64,000 nt of DNA from Streptomyces nymphaeiformis (lineage in GTDB: Bacteria; Actinomycetota; Actinomycetes; Streptomycetales; Streptomycetaceae): NCBI RefSeq assembly GCF_014203895.1, contig NZ_JACHJY010000007.1:186001-250000 (forward strand), read 5' to 3'. Positions within the stretch are counted from its first letter, which is position 1. Every line of letters begins with the position of its first letter. The notes under the pieces are model-generated. The model made no database searches, was not told the origin of the DNA, and saw only the letters and a program-made list of their open reading frames with translations. Below are positions 33,041 to 41,820 of the stretch, piece after piece. A program made the position numbers and the translations under genes.

Positions 33041-33155
33041 GCGCACAGTCTGCACCGGTCTCCCTGCCGGCCTCTTTGGTCCACCACGGTCGTCGATCCG
33101 GCCGCGGGCGCCGCGTTGCCGGGCGGGGACGGCCCCCGGGGTTACGGTCGGCCGC

Positions 33156-34349
33156 ATGGTTGGTGATCGTCAGGGATGGCTCCGGTGTCTGCTCGCCGGG
33201 GCCGTGTTCGTCGTGGGGATGACCGGCACCACGCTGCCGACCCCGCTCTACCCGCTCTACCAGGAGAAGTTCGGGTTCTCCGAGCTGACGGTGACCGTCG
33301 TGTACGCGGTGTACGCCTTCGGCGTCATCGGCGCGCTGCTCCTCGCGGGCAACGCCTCGGACAGGATCGGCAGACGGCCGACGCTGTTCTGGGGGCTCGG
33401 GTTCGCGGCGGCGAGCGCCGTCTGCTTCCTGTCCGCCGACGGGCTGGACTGGCTCTACGCGGGCCGGCTGCTCTCCGGACTGTCGGCGGGCCTGTTCACC
33501 GGGGCCGCCACGGCGTACGTCATGGACCTCGCCCCGCCCGGCGGCCAGTCCCGGGCGACGCTGGTGGCGACGGCCGCCAACATGGGCGGACTCGGCTGCG
33601 GGCCCCTGCTCGCCGGCCTGCTCGCGGAGTACGCGCCCGAGCCGCTGCTGCTGCCGTTCGCCGTGCACCTCGCCCTGGTCGCCGCGTCGGCCCTCGTGCT
33701 CCTGCGACTGCCCGAGACCGTGCGGGATCCGCGGCCGCTGAGCTCCGTACGGCCGCAACGGCCCGCCCTGCCCGCGCAGGTGCGTCCGGTGTTCGTTCCG
33801 GCGGCGATCGCGTCCTTCGCGGGGTTCGCCCTGTTCGGCGTGTTCACCTCGGTCAGTCCCGCGTTCCTCGCCCGGTACCTGCACGTGGACAACCACGCCG
33901 TGAGCGGGCTGATCGTCGCCCTGGCCTTCTTCGCCTCCACCGCCGGGCAGCTCGCCGTCGGCCGCTTCGGCGTGTCCCGGTCCCTGCCGCTCGGCTGCGC
34001 CGTCCTCTTCGCCGGGCTGGCCTTCCTCGCGGGGGCGCTCTCCGTGGAGCTGCTGGCGCTCGTGGTCCTCGCGGCCGTCGTGGGCGGCGTCGGCCAGGGC
34101 CTCTCCTTCCGCGCGGCGCTGTCCGCCGTCGCCGCGGCCGCGCCGGTGGACCGGCGAGCGGCGGTGATCTCGACCCTGTTCGTGGTCGCGTACACGGGCA
34201 TCTCGATCCCGGTCATCGGGGTCGGCCTGCTGTCCGAGCCGCTCGGGCTGGAGCAGGCCGGCCTGGTGTTCACCGGCTGCATGCTGGTCCTGGTCACCTC
34301 GGCCGCCCTGTACCTGCTGCGACGGCCGGTGCCGACGAGAACCCCGTGA
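33156..34349 (+). CDS. MFS transporter
   Basis: 397 aa with about 12 membrane helices. The motif-A region GNASDRIGRRPTLFWGLGF (about 65-83) between helices 2 and 3 and a mild repeat at the start of the second half identify the major facilitator fold; drug or small-molecule efflux is most likely. TACGGT at 33143-33148 lies 7 bp before the ATG with no ribosome site, so the mRNA may be leaderless. No regulator is linked. Confidence 0.88.
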   Translation: MVGDRQGWLRCLLAGAVFVVGMTGTTLPTPLYPLYQEKFGFSELTVTVVYAVYAFGVIGALLLAGNASDRIGRRPTLFWGLGFAAASAVCFLSADGLDWLYAGRLLSGLSAGLFTGAATAYVMDLAPPGGQSRATLVATAANMGGLGCGPLLAGLLAEYAPEPLLLPFAVHLALVAASALVLLRLPETVRDPRPLSSVRPQRPALPAQVRPVFVPAAIASFAGFALFGVFTSVSPAFLARYLHVDNHAVSGLIVALAFFASTAGQLAVGRFGVSRSLPLGCAVLFAGLAFLAGALSVELLALVVLAAVVGGVGQGLSFRAALSAVAAAAPVDRRAAVISTLFVVAYTGISIPVIGVGLLSEPLGLEQAGLVFTGCMLVLVTSAALYLLRRPVPTRTP

Positions 34350-34447
34350 CCGTGGTGCCGGGTGCCGCCCGCAGGCCGTCGCGGCAGGGCCCGCGTATCG
34401 TGAGGGCAGTGTCACGGCTGGAACCGCGGCGCACGGGCAGGTGAGGC

Positions 34448-35674
34448 GTGAACGGACCCGGGATCGACTACCACGCGGTGTTCCAGGCCCTGCCGGGCGC
34501 CGTCGCACTGCTCACCCCGAGCCTGGTCTACGCCGACGTCAACGAGGCGTTCGTGGCGATGTGCGGCCGGACGCGCGAGCAGCTCATCGGCCGGTACCTC
34601 TTCGACGTCTTCCCCGACAACCCGGACGATCCGGCCGCGACCGGCACGCACAACCTGCGCCTCTCCCTGGAACGGGTCCTGGCCACCGGCGAGCCCGACA
34701 CCATGGCGCTGCAGCGGTACGACGTCGAGTCCCCCGACCGGCCCGGACAGTGGCTGAAGCGGTACTGGAGCCCGGTCAACGTCCCCGTCCTGGCCCCCGA
34801 CGGCACCGTGGCCCTCCTACTGCACCGCGTGGAGGAGGTCACCGAACTGATCCACGCCCGTGGCGCCCACGGCGACACGGACCGCGCCCGGGCCCTGGAG
34901 TCCGAGCTCTACACCCGCGCCAGGGAGCTGCAGGAGGTCAACGAGCGGCTCCGTCTGGCCCACGCCCGCGAGCGCGAGGTGGCCCTTCACCTCCAGGAGG
35001 CGATGCTGCCCGCGCCGCGTCTCCTCGGACACCATCACGCCGCCGTGCGCTACCGGCCCGCCACCGGGGCGCTCAACGTCTGCGGAGACTGGTACGACCT
35101 CGTCGACCTGCCCGGCCGCACCGCGGTCGCCGTCGGCGACGTCGTCGGCCACGGCCTGCGCGCCGCCGGTGTCATGGGGCTGCTCCGCAGCGCCCTGTCG
35201 GCCGCCTCGCGCGTCGCCGACGGTCCCGCCCGGGCCCTCGAAGTCCTCGACCTGTACTCGCGCGACGTCGCCGGCGCCGAGTCCACCACCGCCGTGTCCG
35301 TCGTGATCGACTGGGACGGCCACGTCCTCACCTACAGCAGCGCCGGCCATCCCCCACCCGTGCTCTGCCACGCCGACGGGACCGTGGAGTTCCTCGACCG
35401 GGCCACCGATCCCCCGCTCGGCGCCCGCCCCGAACCCTCGCCCCGGCCGCAGGCCCGGCTCCCCTTCACCGACGGGGCGGTCCTCGCCCTCTTCACCGAC
35501 GGCCTCGTGGAACGCCGCCGCGAGGACATCGACACCGGTCTGCACCGGCTCGCCGACGCCCTGGCCCGCCATCGGGCCTCCCCTCCCGAGGCCCTGGCCG
35601 ACACCCTCCTCGACGAGCTCACCCCGCCCACCGGCATCACCGACGACACGGCCCTGATCCTGCTCCGCCTCTGA
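34448..35674 (+). CDS. PAS-domain PP2C/SpoIIE-type protein phosphatase
   Basis: 408 aa. PAS domain (about 5-125), a short coiled coil (about 140-182, ARELQEVNERLRLAHARERE), then a PP2C/SpoIIE domain (185-408) with metal-binding Asp motifs CGDWYDLV, VGDVVGHG and the late LFTDGL and TDDTALILL. These phosphatases act on phosphorylated anti-anti-sigma proteins and so release stress sigma factors. The PAS domain suggests the activity is gated by a small ligand or redox state. No kinase or STAS partner is adjacent. Confidence 0.9.
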   Translation: MNGPGIDYHAVFQALPGAVALLTPSLVYADVNEAFVAMCGRTREQLIGRYLFDVFPDNPDDPAATGTHNLRLSLERVLATGEPDTMALQRYDVESPDRPGQWLKRYWSPVNVPVLAPDGTVALLLHRVEEVTELIHARGAHGDTDRARALESELYTRARELQEVNERLRLAHAREREVALHLQEAMLPAPRLLGHHHAAVRYRPATGALNVCGDWYDLVDLPGRTAVAVGDVVGHGLRAAGVMGLLRSALSAASRVADGPARALEVLDLYSRDVAGAESTTAVSVVIDWDGHVLTYSSAGHPPPVLCHADGTVEFLDRATDPPLGARPEPSPRPQARLPFTDGAVLALFTDGLVERRREDIDTGLHRLADALARHRASPPEALADTLLDELTPPTGITDDTALILLRL

Positions 35675-35761
35675 CCCGTCACGACCAGCGGAACCACAGG
35701 GCGCCGAACCACGTCCCTCCACCCGTCCACAAGATCATGAACCTGGTCGGAGTGATCGAGC

Positions 35762-36385
35762 ATGACGGAGACAGCCGCCCGCTACCTGTACCTGGCGCGG
35801 CACGGTGAGGCGACCGAGGACGAGAGCGCGTTGACGGACGACGGCCGCCGCCAGGCCGTCCTGCTCGGCGAGCGGCTCCGGAAGGCACCGCTCACGGCGA
35901 TCCACCACGGCCCGCTGGCCCGCGCCGAAGAAACGGCCCGGCTGGTCGGCGAACAGTTCGACGGGGTTCCGCTGCGCATGTCCGCGCCCGCCGGCGACTA
36001 CATCCCGTACACGCCGCTACGCGAGGAGCTGCCGGCACGGTCGGCGGACGCCATGCTCGGGTTCCTGGCCCAGTTCCCGGCGGAGGAGCGTGAACAGGGC
36101 CCCGCACTCGCAGCGGAGGCACTCGCGCGGTTCACCGGTCCCGTCGACGGTGACCAGCCGCGCCACGAGCTCGTCGTGACGCACAACTTCCTCCTCGCCT
36201 GGCTGGTCCGCGAGGCCCTCGAAGCCCCGAAGGCGCGCTGGATGGGCATCAACCACGCCAACGCAGCGCTGACCGTCATCCGCTACGCGCCCGACCGCGC
36301 CCCCGCCGTCCTCTTCCTCAACGACCAGCGCCATCTCCCCGCCGACCTGCGCTGGACCGGCTTCCCACCCGAGTTCCACATCTGA
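35762..36385 (+). CDS. Histidine phosphatase (phosphoglycerate mutase-like)
   Basis: 207 aa. The RHG motif is in LARHGEATEDESALTDDGR (about 12-30), with phospho-accepting His14. HHGPLARAEETA and VVTHNF supply the other pocket residues, including the second catalytic His. The length matches small-molecule phosphatases of this superfamily. Not in an obvious operon. Confidence 0.88.
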   Translation: MTETAARYLYLARHGEATEDESALTDDGRRQAVLLGERLRKAPLTAIHHGPLARAEETARLVGEQFDGVPLRMSAPAGDYIPYTPLREELPARSADAMLGFLAQFPAEEREQGPALAAEALARFTGPVDGDQPRHELVVTHNFLLAWLVREALEAPKARWMGINHANAALTVIRYAPDRAPAVLFLNDQRHLPADLRWTGFPPEFHI

Positions 36386-36544
36386 CGCGGTGACGGTCTC
36401 CCGCGGGCGGGTAGGGGGACCCGGGGAGCCGCGCCCCGGAGCCGTCCCGTCCGCATCGCGGACACCCTGAGCCCTTGATCGGGGCCGCCTCAGTCACCAT
36501 GATCATCAAGACGAGAACGCAAACCGAAAGGTGCTGAACCCATC

Positions 36545-36931
36545 ATGCGAGTCAAGGCCTTCGATCACCTCGTGCTCAACGTGACCGATGTCGACAAGTC
36601 CCTGGAGTTCTACACCGGTGCCCTGGGCCTCGCGCCCGAGCGGGTCGAGGAGTGGCGGGCCGGCAAGGTGTCGTTCCCGTCCGTACGCATAGACGAGAAC
36701 ACCGTCATCGACCTGTTCTCCCGTCCGCGGGGCGAGTCCAACGTCGACCACATCTGCCTGGTCGTGGACCCGCTGGACTGGCAGGAGGTCATCGACTCCG
36801 GCCGGTTCGACGTCCTGGAGGGTCCGGTCCCGCGCTGGGGCGCACGCGGCTCCGCCCAGTCGGTCTACGTGAAGGACCCCGACGGCAACACGGTCGAACT
36901 GCGCTGGTACCCGCAGGACGTCGAGGCCTGA
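36545..36931 (+). CDS. VOC-family (glyoxalase/dioxygenase-like) metalloprotein
   Basis: 128 aa. FDHLVLNVTDVDKSLEFYTGALG (6-28) and VDHICLVVD (about 68-76) form the two repeats; His8, His70 and Glu near residue 120 (DGNTVELRWYP) are the expected metal ligands. It resembles the VOC proteins sometimes called virulence proteins. AAAGGTGC upstream gives a weak ribosome site. Confidence 0.88.
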   Translation: MRVKAFDHLVLNVTDVDKSLEFYTGALGLAPERVEEWRAGKVSFPSVRIDENTVIDLFSRPRGESNVDHICLVVDPLDWQEVIDSGRFDVLEGPVPRWGARGSAQSVYVKDPDGNTVELRWYPQDVEA

Positions 36932-37024
36932 GCGGGATCCCGGGACAGACGGCTCGGCCGCCCGCTAACCTACCGGCGAGTAGCAGGTGGGCGCCGGGCC
37001 CACGGGGTGCGAGGGGAGCGGGCC

Positions 37025-37510
37025 ATGGATCGTCAGTGGAGCCTGGAGGAGAGCACGGTCGTCGACGCGCCGCCTGAGGTCGTCTACCGGCTGGTGTCGG
37101 ACCTGCGGAACATGGGGCGGTGGAGTCCGGAGTGCCGGTCCGTGTGGGTGCTGCGCCCTCCGGCGCGCACCGGCACCCGGTTCGTCGGGTTCAACCGCCG
37201 CGGGCCGTTCCTCTGGCCGACCCAGGGCCGTGTGACCCGGATGAGCCAGGACAGCGAGTTCGTCTTCGACATCAGCGTCATCGGCCTCCCGATCGCCCGC
37301 TGGGGCTACCGGTTCGAGGCGGAGGGCTCGGGGACGCGGCTCACCGAGTTCTGGCAGGACCTGCGGACCGACGGGTACCGGGCCAGGGTCGCCGACTTCC
37401 TGGGCACGGTCTTCGCCGGTTCGAACCCCGCCCGTCGGATCGCCCTCAACCGGGCCGGGATGCGCACCACCCTGGAGCGCATCGCGCGCACCGCGACGAC
37501 CGGGGTCTGA
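37025..37510 (+). CDS. SRPBCC (polyketide cyclase/START-like) protein
   Basis: 161 aa from the ATG at 37025. The opening ESTVVDAPPEVVYRLVSDLRNMGRWSPEC (about 8-36) and the beta-rich centre ending in the long C-terminal helix are typical of SRPBCC proteins that hold a hydrophobic ligand in a helix-grip cavity. Ligand unknown. Convergent with the GNAT gene at 37515, leaving a 4-bp gap. Confidence 0.85.
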   Translation: MDRQWSLEESTVVDAPPEVVYRLVSDLRNMGRWSPECRSVWVLRPPARTGTRFVGFNRRGPFLWPTQGRVTRMSQDSEFVFDISVIGLPIARWGYRFEAEGSGTRLTEFWQDLRTDGYRARVADFLGTVFAGSNPARRIALNRAGMRTTLERIARTATTGV

Positions 37511-37514
37511 GGGG

Positions 37515-38069
37515 TCAGGTGCCCCGGTGGGCCGTACGCGGCTCCGCCGGGGCCCGGTAGAGGACGCACCGGCGGAGCGGCCCCTCGGGGACGCCGGGGT
37601 CCTCGAAGTCGTCCGCCGGGTTCCGGGTCATGCCGATCCTGCGCATCACCGCCTGGGAGCGGAGGTTGTCCACGGTCGTCGACGCCAGGATCTCCGGCAG
37701 CCCGAGGACCCCGAAGCCGAAGGCCAGACAGGCCCGTCCGGCCTCCGTGGCGTACCCGTTGCCCCAAGCGGAACGCGTCAGGCGCCAGCCGACGTCGACC
37801 CCCGAGAAGGGCATGTCCTCGCCGATCACGTCCAGGCCGGCGCGACCGAGGAACGCGCCGGTCGCCCGTGCTTCGAGCGCCCACCACCCGAAGCCCCGCT
37901 CCTCGAAGTCGGACTTCATGGCGGCCACGGTGGCGTCGCTCTCCTCCCGTGTCAGCAAGTCTCCGAGGTACTCCCGGATTTCGGGATCGGCGTTCATCGC
38001 CGCCCAGGGTTCGAGATCGGACTCCCGCCACCGGCGCAGCAGCAGTCGATCGGTTCGCAGCTCTGGCAT
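37515..38069 (-). CDS. GNAT-family acetyltransferase (RimJ-like)
   Basis: 184 aa from the ATG at 38069. LRTDRLLLRRWRESDLEPWAAMNADPEI is the RimJ/RimL-type start. WRLTRSAWGNGYATEAGRACL carries the CoA-binding loop, and NLRSQAVMRRIGM is motif B. RimJ-type proteins acetylate protein N-termini or small amines; the target is not known. The long open frame upstream is antisense to the hydrolase gene at 38215. Confidence 0.88.
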   Translation of the reverse strand: MPELRTDRLLLRRWRESDLEPWAAMNADPEIREYLGDLLTREESDATVAAMKSDFEERGFGWWALEARATGAFLGRAGLDVIGEDMPFSGVDVGWRLTRSAWGNGYATEAGRACLAFGFGVLGLPEILASTTVDNLRSQAVMRRIGMTRNPADDFEDPGVPEGPLRRCVLYRAPAEPRTAHRGT

Positions 38070-38161
38070 GCCGCCGACCCAACCCGATCGGGGTCGGGGT
38101 GTCGATGGATTATGCGGCTGCTGATGTACTTCTCGCCGTACCCGCCGTCCAAGGAGCGCAC

Positions 38162-38218
38162 GTGGAAGACCCGATCCGGCAGCAGACCCTGATCCGCGTG
38201 AACGGACCCGCGCAGTGA
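38162..38218 (+). CDS. Candidate 18-residue leader peptide upstream of the metallo-beta-lactamase-fold gene
   Basis: GTG at 38162 is preceded by AAGGAG with 5-nt spacing and encodes MEDPIRQQTLIRVNGPAQ. Its TGA overlaps the GTG start of the next gene (GTGA at 38215-38218), so it could couple or gate its translation. The same frame is open upstream to an ATG at 38105 without a ribosome site. Too short to prove by coding bias. Confidence 0.4.
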   Translation: MEDPIRQQTLIRVNGPAQ

Positions 38219-39225
38219 GCCCGCAGGCCCGGGCGGCGAGCCCGCGCGCGTCCTCCCCGGCGTCGCTGCCGTCCTGGGCGACCTGGTGGCAGCGGCCGTT
38301 CCCCGACGCCAACACGCTTCTGCTCCACGGCGGGCAACCGGCCCTGGTCGACACCGGGTTCGTCGGCCACGCCGAGGAGACCGCCGCATGGGCCCGTGCC
38401 CAGGCCGGGAGGATCGACCTGGTCGTCAACACCCACTGGCACTCCGACCACGTCGGCGGGAACGCGCTCCTCCAGGCCGGCGGCGCGGTCGTCGCCGCCG
38501 GTGCCCCGGAGGCCGAGGCGATCTCCCGTCGTGACCCGGGGTGTTGCGCGGCCGAGTACCTGGACCAGCCCGTCGCCCCGTACACCGTGGACATGCCGCT
38601 CGACGACGGGCAGGTCCTCCGACTCGGCGACACCGACTGGGAGGTCGTCCGCACCCCCGGTCACACGCCTGGGCACCTGGCTCTGTGGCAGCCGGAGGAG
38701 CGGCTGCTCGTGGTCGGCGACGCACTGTCGGACTACGACGTCGGCTGGGTCAACCTCGCCCTCGACGGGCCCGGCGCGGCGGCCACCGCGCTCGCCTCCC
38801 TCCAGCGGATGGCCGACCTCGAACCGCGTCTGGTCCTCCCCTCCCACGGTCCGGTCCCGGCCGACACCGGGGCCGCCTTCGCCGCCGCCCTGCGCCGGGG
38901 ACGGCGGCTCGTCGACGACCCGGACGGGGCCGTCTGGTACGGCGTCCGCCGGATCTTCGCGTTCGCGCTGATGATCCGAGACGGGATCCCGGCCGATGAG
39001 GTCGAGCCGTACCTCCACGCGCGCGCGTGGCTGACCGACGCGGCACGGCTGCTGCGCCTCACGCCCGAGGCGCTCGCGGCCGAGCTGGTGACGTCCATGC
39101 TCTCCGGCGGCGGGATCGTCCTGCGCGACGGGCGGCTGCGCGCGGCGGCCGGCCACACCCCCGTCGCGGCCGACTCGCTGCGCGTGCCCTACCCGCGTGC
39201 GTGGCCGGCCGCCGAGCCACGCTGA
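38215..39225 (+). CDS. Metallo-beta-lactamase-fold hydrolase
   Basis: 336 aa. Metal motif THWHSDHVGG (about 73-82) supplies the HxHxDH ligands, GHTPGHLALW the next His, and GDALSDYDVG and LPSHGPV the remaining Asp and His. A C-terminal helical domain of about 90 residues (LHARAWLTDAARLLRLTPE) follows. The N-terminus is disordered-looking up to residue 20. The family ranges from thioesterases to lactonases. Start chosen for the 4-bp overlap with the upstream short frame. Confidence 0.88.
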   Translation: MSPQARAASPRASSPASLPSWATWWQRPFPDANTLLLHGGQPALVDTGFVGHAEETAAWARAQAGRIDLVVNTHWHSDHVGGNALLQAGGAVVAAGAPEAEAISRRDPGCCAAEYLDQPVAPYTVDMPLDDGQVLRLGDTDWEVVRTPGHTPGHLALWQPEERLLVVGDALSDYDVGWVNLALDGPGAAATALASLQRMADLEPRLVLPSHGPVPADTGAAFAAALRRGRRLVDDPDGAVWYGVRRIFAFALMIRDGIPADEVEPYLHARAWLTDAARLLRLTPEALAAELVTSMLSGGGIVLRDGRLRAAAGHTPVAADSLRVPYPRAWPAAEPR

Positions 39226-39228
39226 CCC

Positions 39229-39645
39229 TCATCCGGCCGTGCGGGACCGCTCCTGCCGCCGGGCGTTGAGGATCTGACCCAGCGCCAGCACGCTCAGGCC
39301 GAACATCAGGACGCCCAGGGGGACGTGCAGGGCGGGCTTGTGGGTGACGCCCAGCACCACCTGCACCGAGGCGAGGACGAGGAAGCCGGTCGAGTACAGG
39401 ATGGGGCGCGGCGAGCCGCCGCCCGGCTTCCAGGCGAGGATCGCCGCCAGCACGTACAGCATGGTGGCTCCGTACATCACGCGTGCCCCGACGCCGTGCA
39501 GCACCTCGCCCTGCGACGAGGTCAGGAGGAGTCCTGCGGTGGAGGCCTGGAAGAAGAGGGTCAGGGTCTGGAGGGCGATCGAGACCTGCAGGAAGGTGCG
39601 GCTGCTCGTGCCCCGAACTGCCGTGGTCTGTGCGGTGGTGGCCAT
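39229..39645 (-). CDS. Small integral membrane protein
   Basis: 138 aa with about four membrane helices (about 18-40, 50-68, 80-100 and 108-126) and a basic C-terminus (RRQERS). No known active-site motif. It is divergent from the ECF sigma factor at 39794 with a 148-bp gap. ECF41 sigma factors usually control a neighbouring gene, so this is a candidate target, though the neighbour is normally an oxidoreductase or carboxymuconolactone-decarboxylase-like protein. Its stop lies 3 bp from the hydrolase stop. Confidence 0.75.
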   Translation of the reverse strand: MATTAQTTAVRGTSSRTFLQVSIALQTLTLFFQASTAGLLLTSSQGEVLHGVGARVMYGATMLYVLAAILAWKPGGGSPRPILYSTGFLVLASVQVVLGVTHKPALHVPLGVLMFGLSVLALGQILNARRQERSRTAG

Positions 39646-39793
39646 CACTCGGTCCTCTTCTTCTGCCTCGCGGCGGTGGCTCGGTACTCTCTCGAACAGT
39701 CCGACGACGCAGGCCCGCGAAATGTGAGGCGTCGGAGGAACGAGATCCACATCACACCGACGAGAACCGCTGAAGCAGGGAGCCGGCACGATC

Positions 39794-40792
39794 ATGAGCA
39801 CCTCCGACGAGCCGGGCCACGACAGGACCGAACCGGAGCTCGGCGTCGTCGTCGGTGAGCGGCGCCGGCTGATCAACCTCGGCTACCGGATGCTCGGTTC
39901 GCTCGCCGAGGCGGAGGACGCGGTCCAGGAGGCGTACGCCCGCTGGTACGCCCTGACGCCCCGGCAGCGGGAGGCCGTCGAGTCGCCGGGGGCCTGGCTG
40001 ACGACGGTGTCCGGCCGGATCTGTCTGGACATGCTGGGCTCGGCGCGGGCCCGCCGCGAGCGCTATGTCGGGGCGTGGATACCGGAGCCGCTGCCCGACC
40101 GTACGGAGTGGGCCGGACCGGGCGCGGACGACGGGCTGTCCGGGGCGGCCGACCCCGCCGACCGGATCGCCCTGGACGAGTCGGTGAACATGGCGTTCCT
40201 CGTCGTACTGGAGTCGATGACGCCGGCCGAGCGCGTGGCGTTCATCCTGCACGACGTCTTCAAGTACCCCTTCGCCGAGGTCGCCGAGATCGTCGGCCGG
40301 TCCCCCGCGGCCTGCCGGCAGCTGGCCTCCTCGGCCCGTCGACGGATCCGCTCCGAGGGCAGGCCGGCGGCGCAGCCGTCCGGACAGGCCGCCCTGGTAC
40401 GGGACTTCAAGGAGGCGTGGGAGGCCAAGGACATCAAGGCCCTCGTCGGCCTCCTCGCCCCCGACGCCACGATGACGGCCGACGGCGGCGGCCTGGTCGG
40501 CGCCGCCCTCCGGCCCGTCGAGGGCAGTGCGCTCATCGCCCAGTACATCGTCCACATCGCCGACAAGGCCCCCGGGCTCACGCTCCTGGAGCGCACGGTG
40601 AACGGCATGCCGGGTCTGGTCGCCCGGAAGGACGGCGTCACCGTGACGGTGGCGGCCTTCGAACTCGTCGACGGCCGCATCAGCCGCATCTGGGCGGTCC
40701 GGAACCCGGAGAAGCTCCGTGCGTGGACGGACGCCGGTCCGCTCACTCGGAGGGCGACAGCTGTTCACGCACCCATGCGGGGTCGGGATTGA
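39794..40792 (+). CDS. ECF41/SigJ-like RNA polymerase sigma factor
   Basis: 332 aa, longer than simple ECF sigmas. Region 2 is in NLGYRMLGSLAEAEDAVQEAYARW, region 4 in VAFILHDVFKYPFAEVAEIVGRSPAACRQ. A SnoaL-like C-terminal extension (about 205-315) follows. The linker WIPEPLP and the C-terminal DGGG and NPEKL elements match the ECF41 signatures I recall, where the extension itself modulates activity and no separate anti-sigma exists. The 3' end overlaps the convergent gene at 40743 by 50 bp. Confidence 0.9.
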   Translation: MSTSDEPGHDRTEPELGVVVGERRRLINLGYRMLGSLAEAEDAVQEAYARWYALTPRQREAVESPGAWLTTVSGRICLDMLGSARARRERYVGAWIPEPLPDRTEWAGPGADDGLSGAADPADRIALDESVNMAFLVVLESMTPAERVAFILHDVFKYPFAEVAEIVGRSPAACRQLASSARRRIRSEGRPAAQPSGQAALVRDFKEAWEAKDIKALVGLLAPDATMTADGGGLVGAALRPVEGSALIAQYIVHIADKAPGLTLLERTVNGMPGLVARKDGVTVTVAAFELVDGRISRIWAVRNPEKLRAWTDAGPLTRRATAVHAPMRGRD

Positions 40793-41180
40793 CGAACGCA
40801 CTGCCCGCGACGAAGACCGTCGGCACGGTCTCGTTGCCGTCGTTCGCCGCCCTCACCACCGCCGCCCCGGCCGGGTCCCGCCAGATGTCGACCCAGTACA
40901 ACTGACCGGCGCGACGGCCCAGTCGGAGGCGCAGGCGCAGACAGAACTTGCAGCCCGCCCGCCAGTAGACGATCGGGCGGCCGTCGGCCTCGCTGAGACG
41001 CTGCGCCTCCAGCGCACCCGTCGGCCTCGGGAAGACCAGGGGCGAGTGCGCGGCGGCGAGCACGACGAACAACAGCAGGAGCGCCGAGGCTCCCAGGGGG
41101 TTCCCGTCGGAGAACATCCCCGCCGCGACGAGCGATCCGCAGAGCACGAACGACAACGGCAGCAACCAAGCACGCATCAT
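40743..41180 (-). CDS. Membrane-anchored glutaredoxin/mycoredoxin-like protein
   Basis: 145 aa. Two N-terminal membrane helices (about 5-22 and 31-46), then a thioredoxin-fold domain with active site Cys77-Lys-Phe-Cys80 after VYWRAG and the cis-Pro motif ETVPTVFV. Actinobacteria use mycothiol, so a mycoredoxin-type reductase held at the membrane is the most likely role. Its 3' end overlaps the sigma factor's 3' end by 50 bp, so transcripts would be antisense to each other. Confidence 0.82.
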   Translation of the reverse strand: MMRAWLLPLSFVLCGSLVAAGMFSDGNPLGASALLLLFVVLAAAHSPLVFPRPTGALEAQRLSEADGRPIVYWRAGCKFCLRLRLRLGRRAGQLYWVDIWRDPAGAAVVRAANDGNETVPTVFVAGSAFVNPDPAWVREQLSPSE

Positions 41181-41191
41181 GGTGAAGCAGG

Positions 41192-41704
41192 CTACCGAGC
41201 CTTCGCCTTGAGCAGGGCCGCGATCGCGTCGAAGCCGCGGCGCTCCGCGTGCCGCAGGGGCGCGACGCCGTCCGCGTCGGCGAGGTCCGGGTCGGCGCCG
41301 GCGGCGAGGAGGAGCTCCACGACCTCCTGGTGCGGGCGGCCGCCGTCACCGAGGATCACGGCCTCCAGGAGAGCCGTCCAACCGAGGTCGTTGACGTGGT
41401 CGACGTGGATGTCGGTCTCGCGCAGCACCGCTCGTACGTACGCGACATGGCCGTGTTCGCTCGCGGGGATCAGCGAGATCCCGCCGAAGCGGTTGCGCAG
41501 GGTCGTGTCCGGGCCGGCCGGCAGCAGCGTGCGCATCATGTCGACGCTGCCGGTGACGCCGGTGACCAGCCACGCGCTGTCGTGCCGGCGGTCCTGGGCG
41601 TTCGGGTCGGCGCCGGCCTCGACGAGGACCCGGGCGGCCGCCACGTGGTTGCCGAGCGAGGCGAGGAGCAGCGGGGAGCGCAGTTCCTCGTCGCGGGTCT
41701 CCAC
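41192..41704 (-). CDS. Ankyrin-repeat protein, N-terminus uncertain (possible frameshift)
   Basis: 170 aa from GTG 41704 (with GGAGG 11 bp upstream). Four or five ankyrin repeats: LRSPLLLASLGNHVAAARVLVEAGADPN, then VVELLLAAGADPDLADADG and others. The homologous sequence continues upstream in frame (SRLLAAARRGDADAVRAALEAG) but meets a stop before any start codon. A GTG at 41813 reads into it only if one base near 41785-41790 is dropped. Either the first repeat is untranslated or a single-base indel is present. It binds partner proteins; role unknown. Confidence 0.75.
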   Translation of the reverse strand: METRDEELRSPLLLASLGNHVAAARVLVEAGADPNAQDRRHDSAWLVTGVTGSVDMMRTLLPAGPDTTLRNRFGGISLIPASEHGHVAYVRAVLRETDIHVDHVNDLGWTALLEAVILGDGGRPHQEVVELLLAAGADPDLADADGVAPLRHAERRGFDAIAALLKAKAR

Positions 41705-41820
41705 CGCGGCGCCCGCCTCCAGAGCCGCCCGGACGGCGTCGGCGTCGCCCCGGCGGGCGGCTGCGAGGAGTCGGCTGTCGTGGTCGTCCGCCGCGGTCCT
41801 CCAGATGAGTCACGAGAAGA

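Noticed and set aside
39646..39793. An ECF41-type promoter (TGTCACA with CGTC) in the sigma factor gap
   Set aside because: No sequence of that form at proper spacing on either strand.
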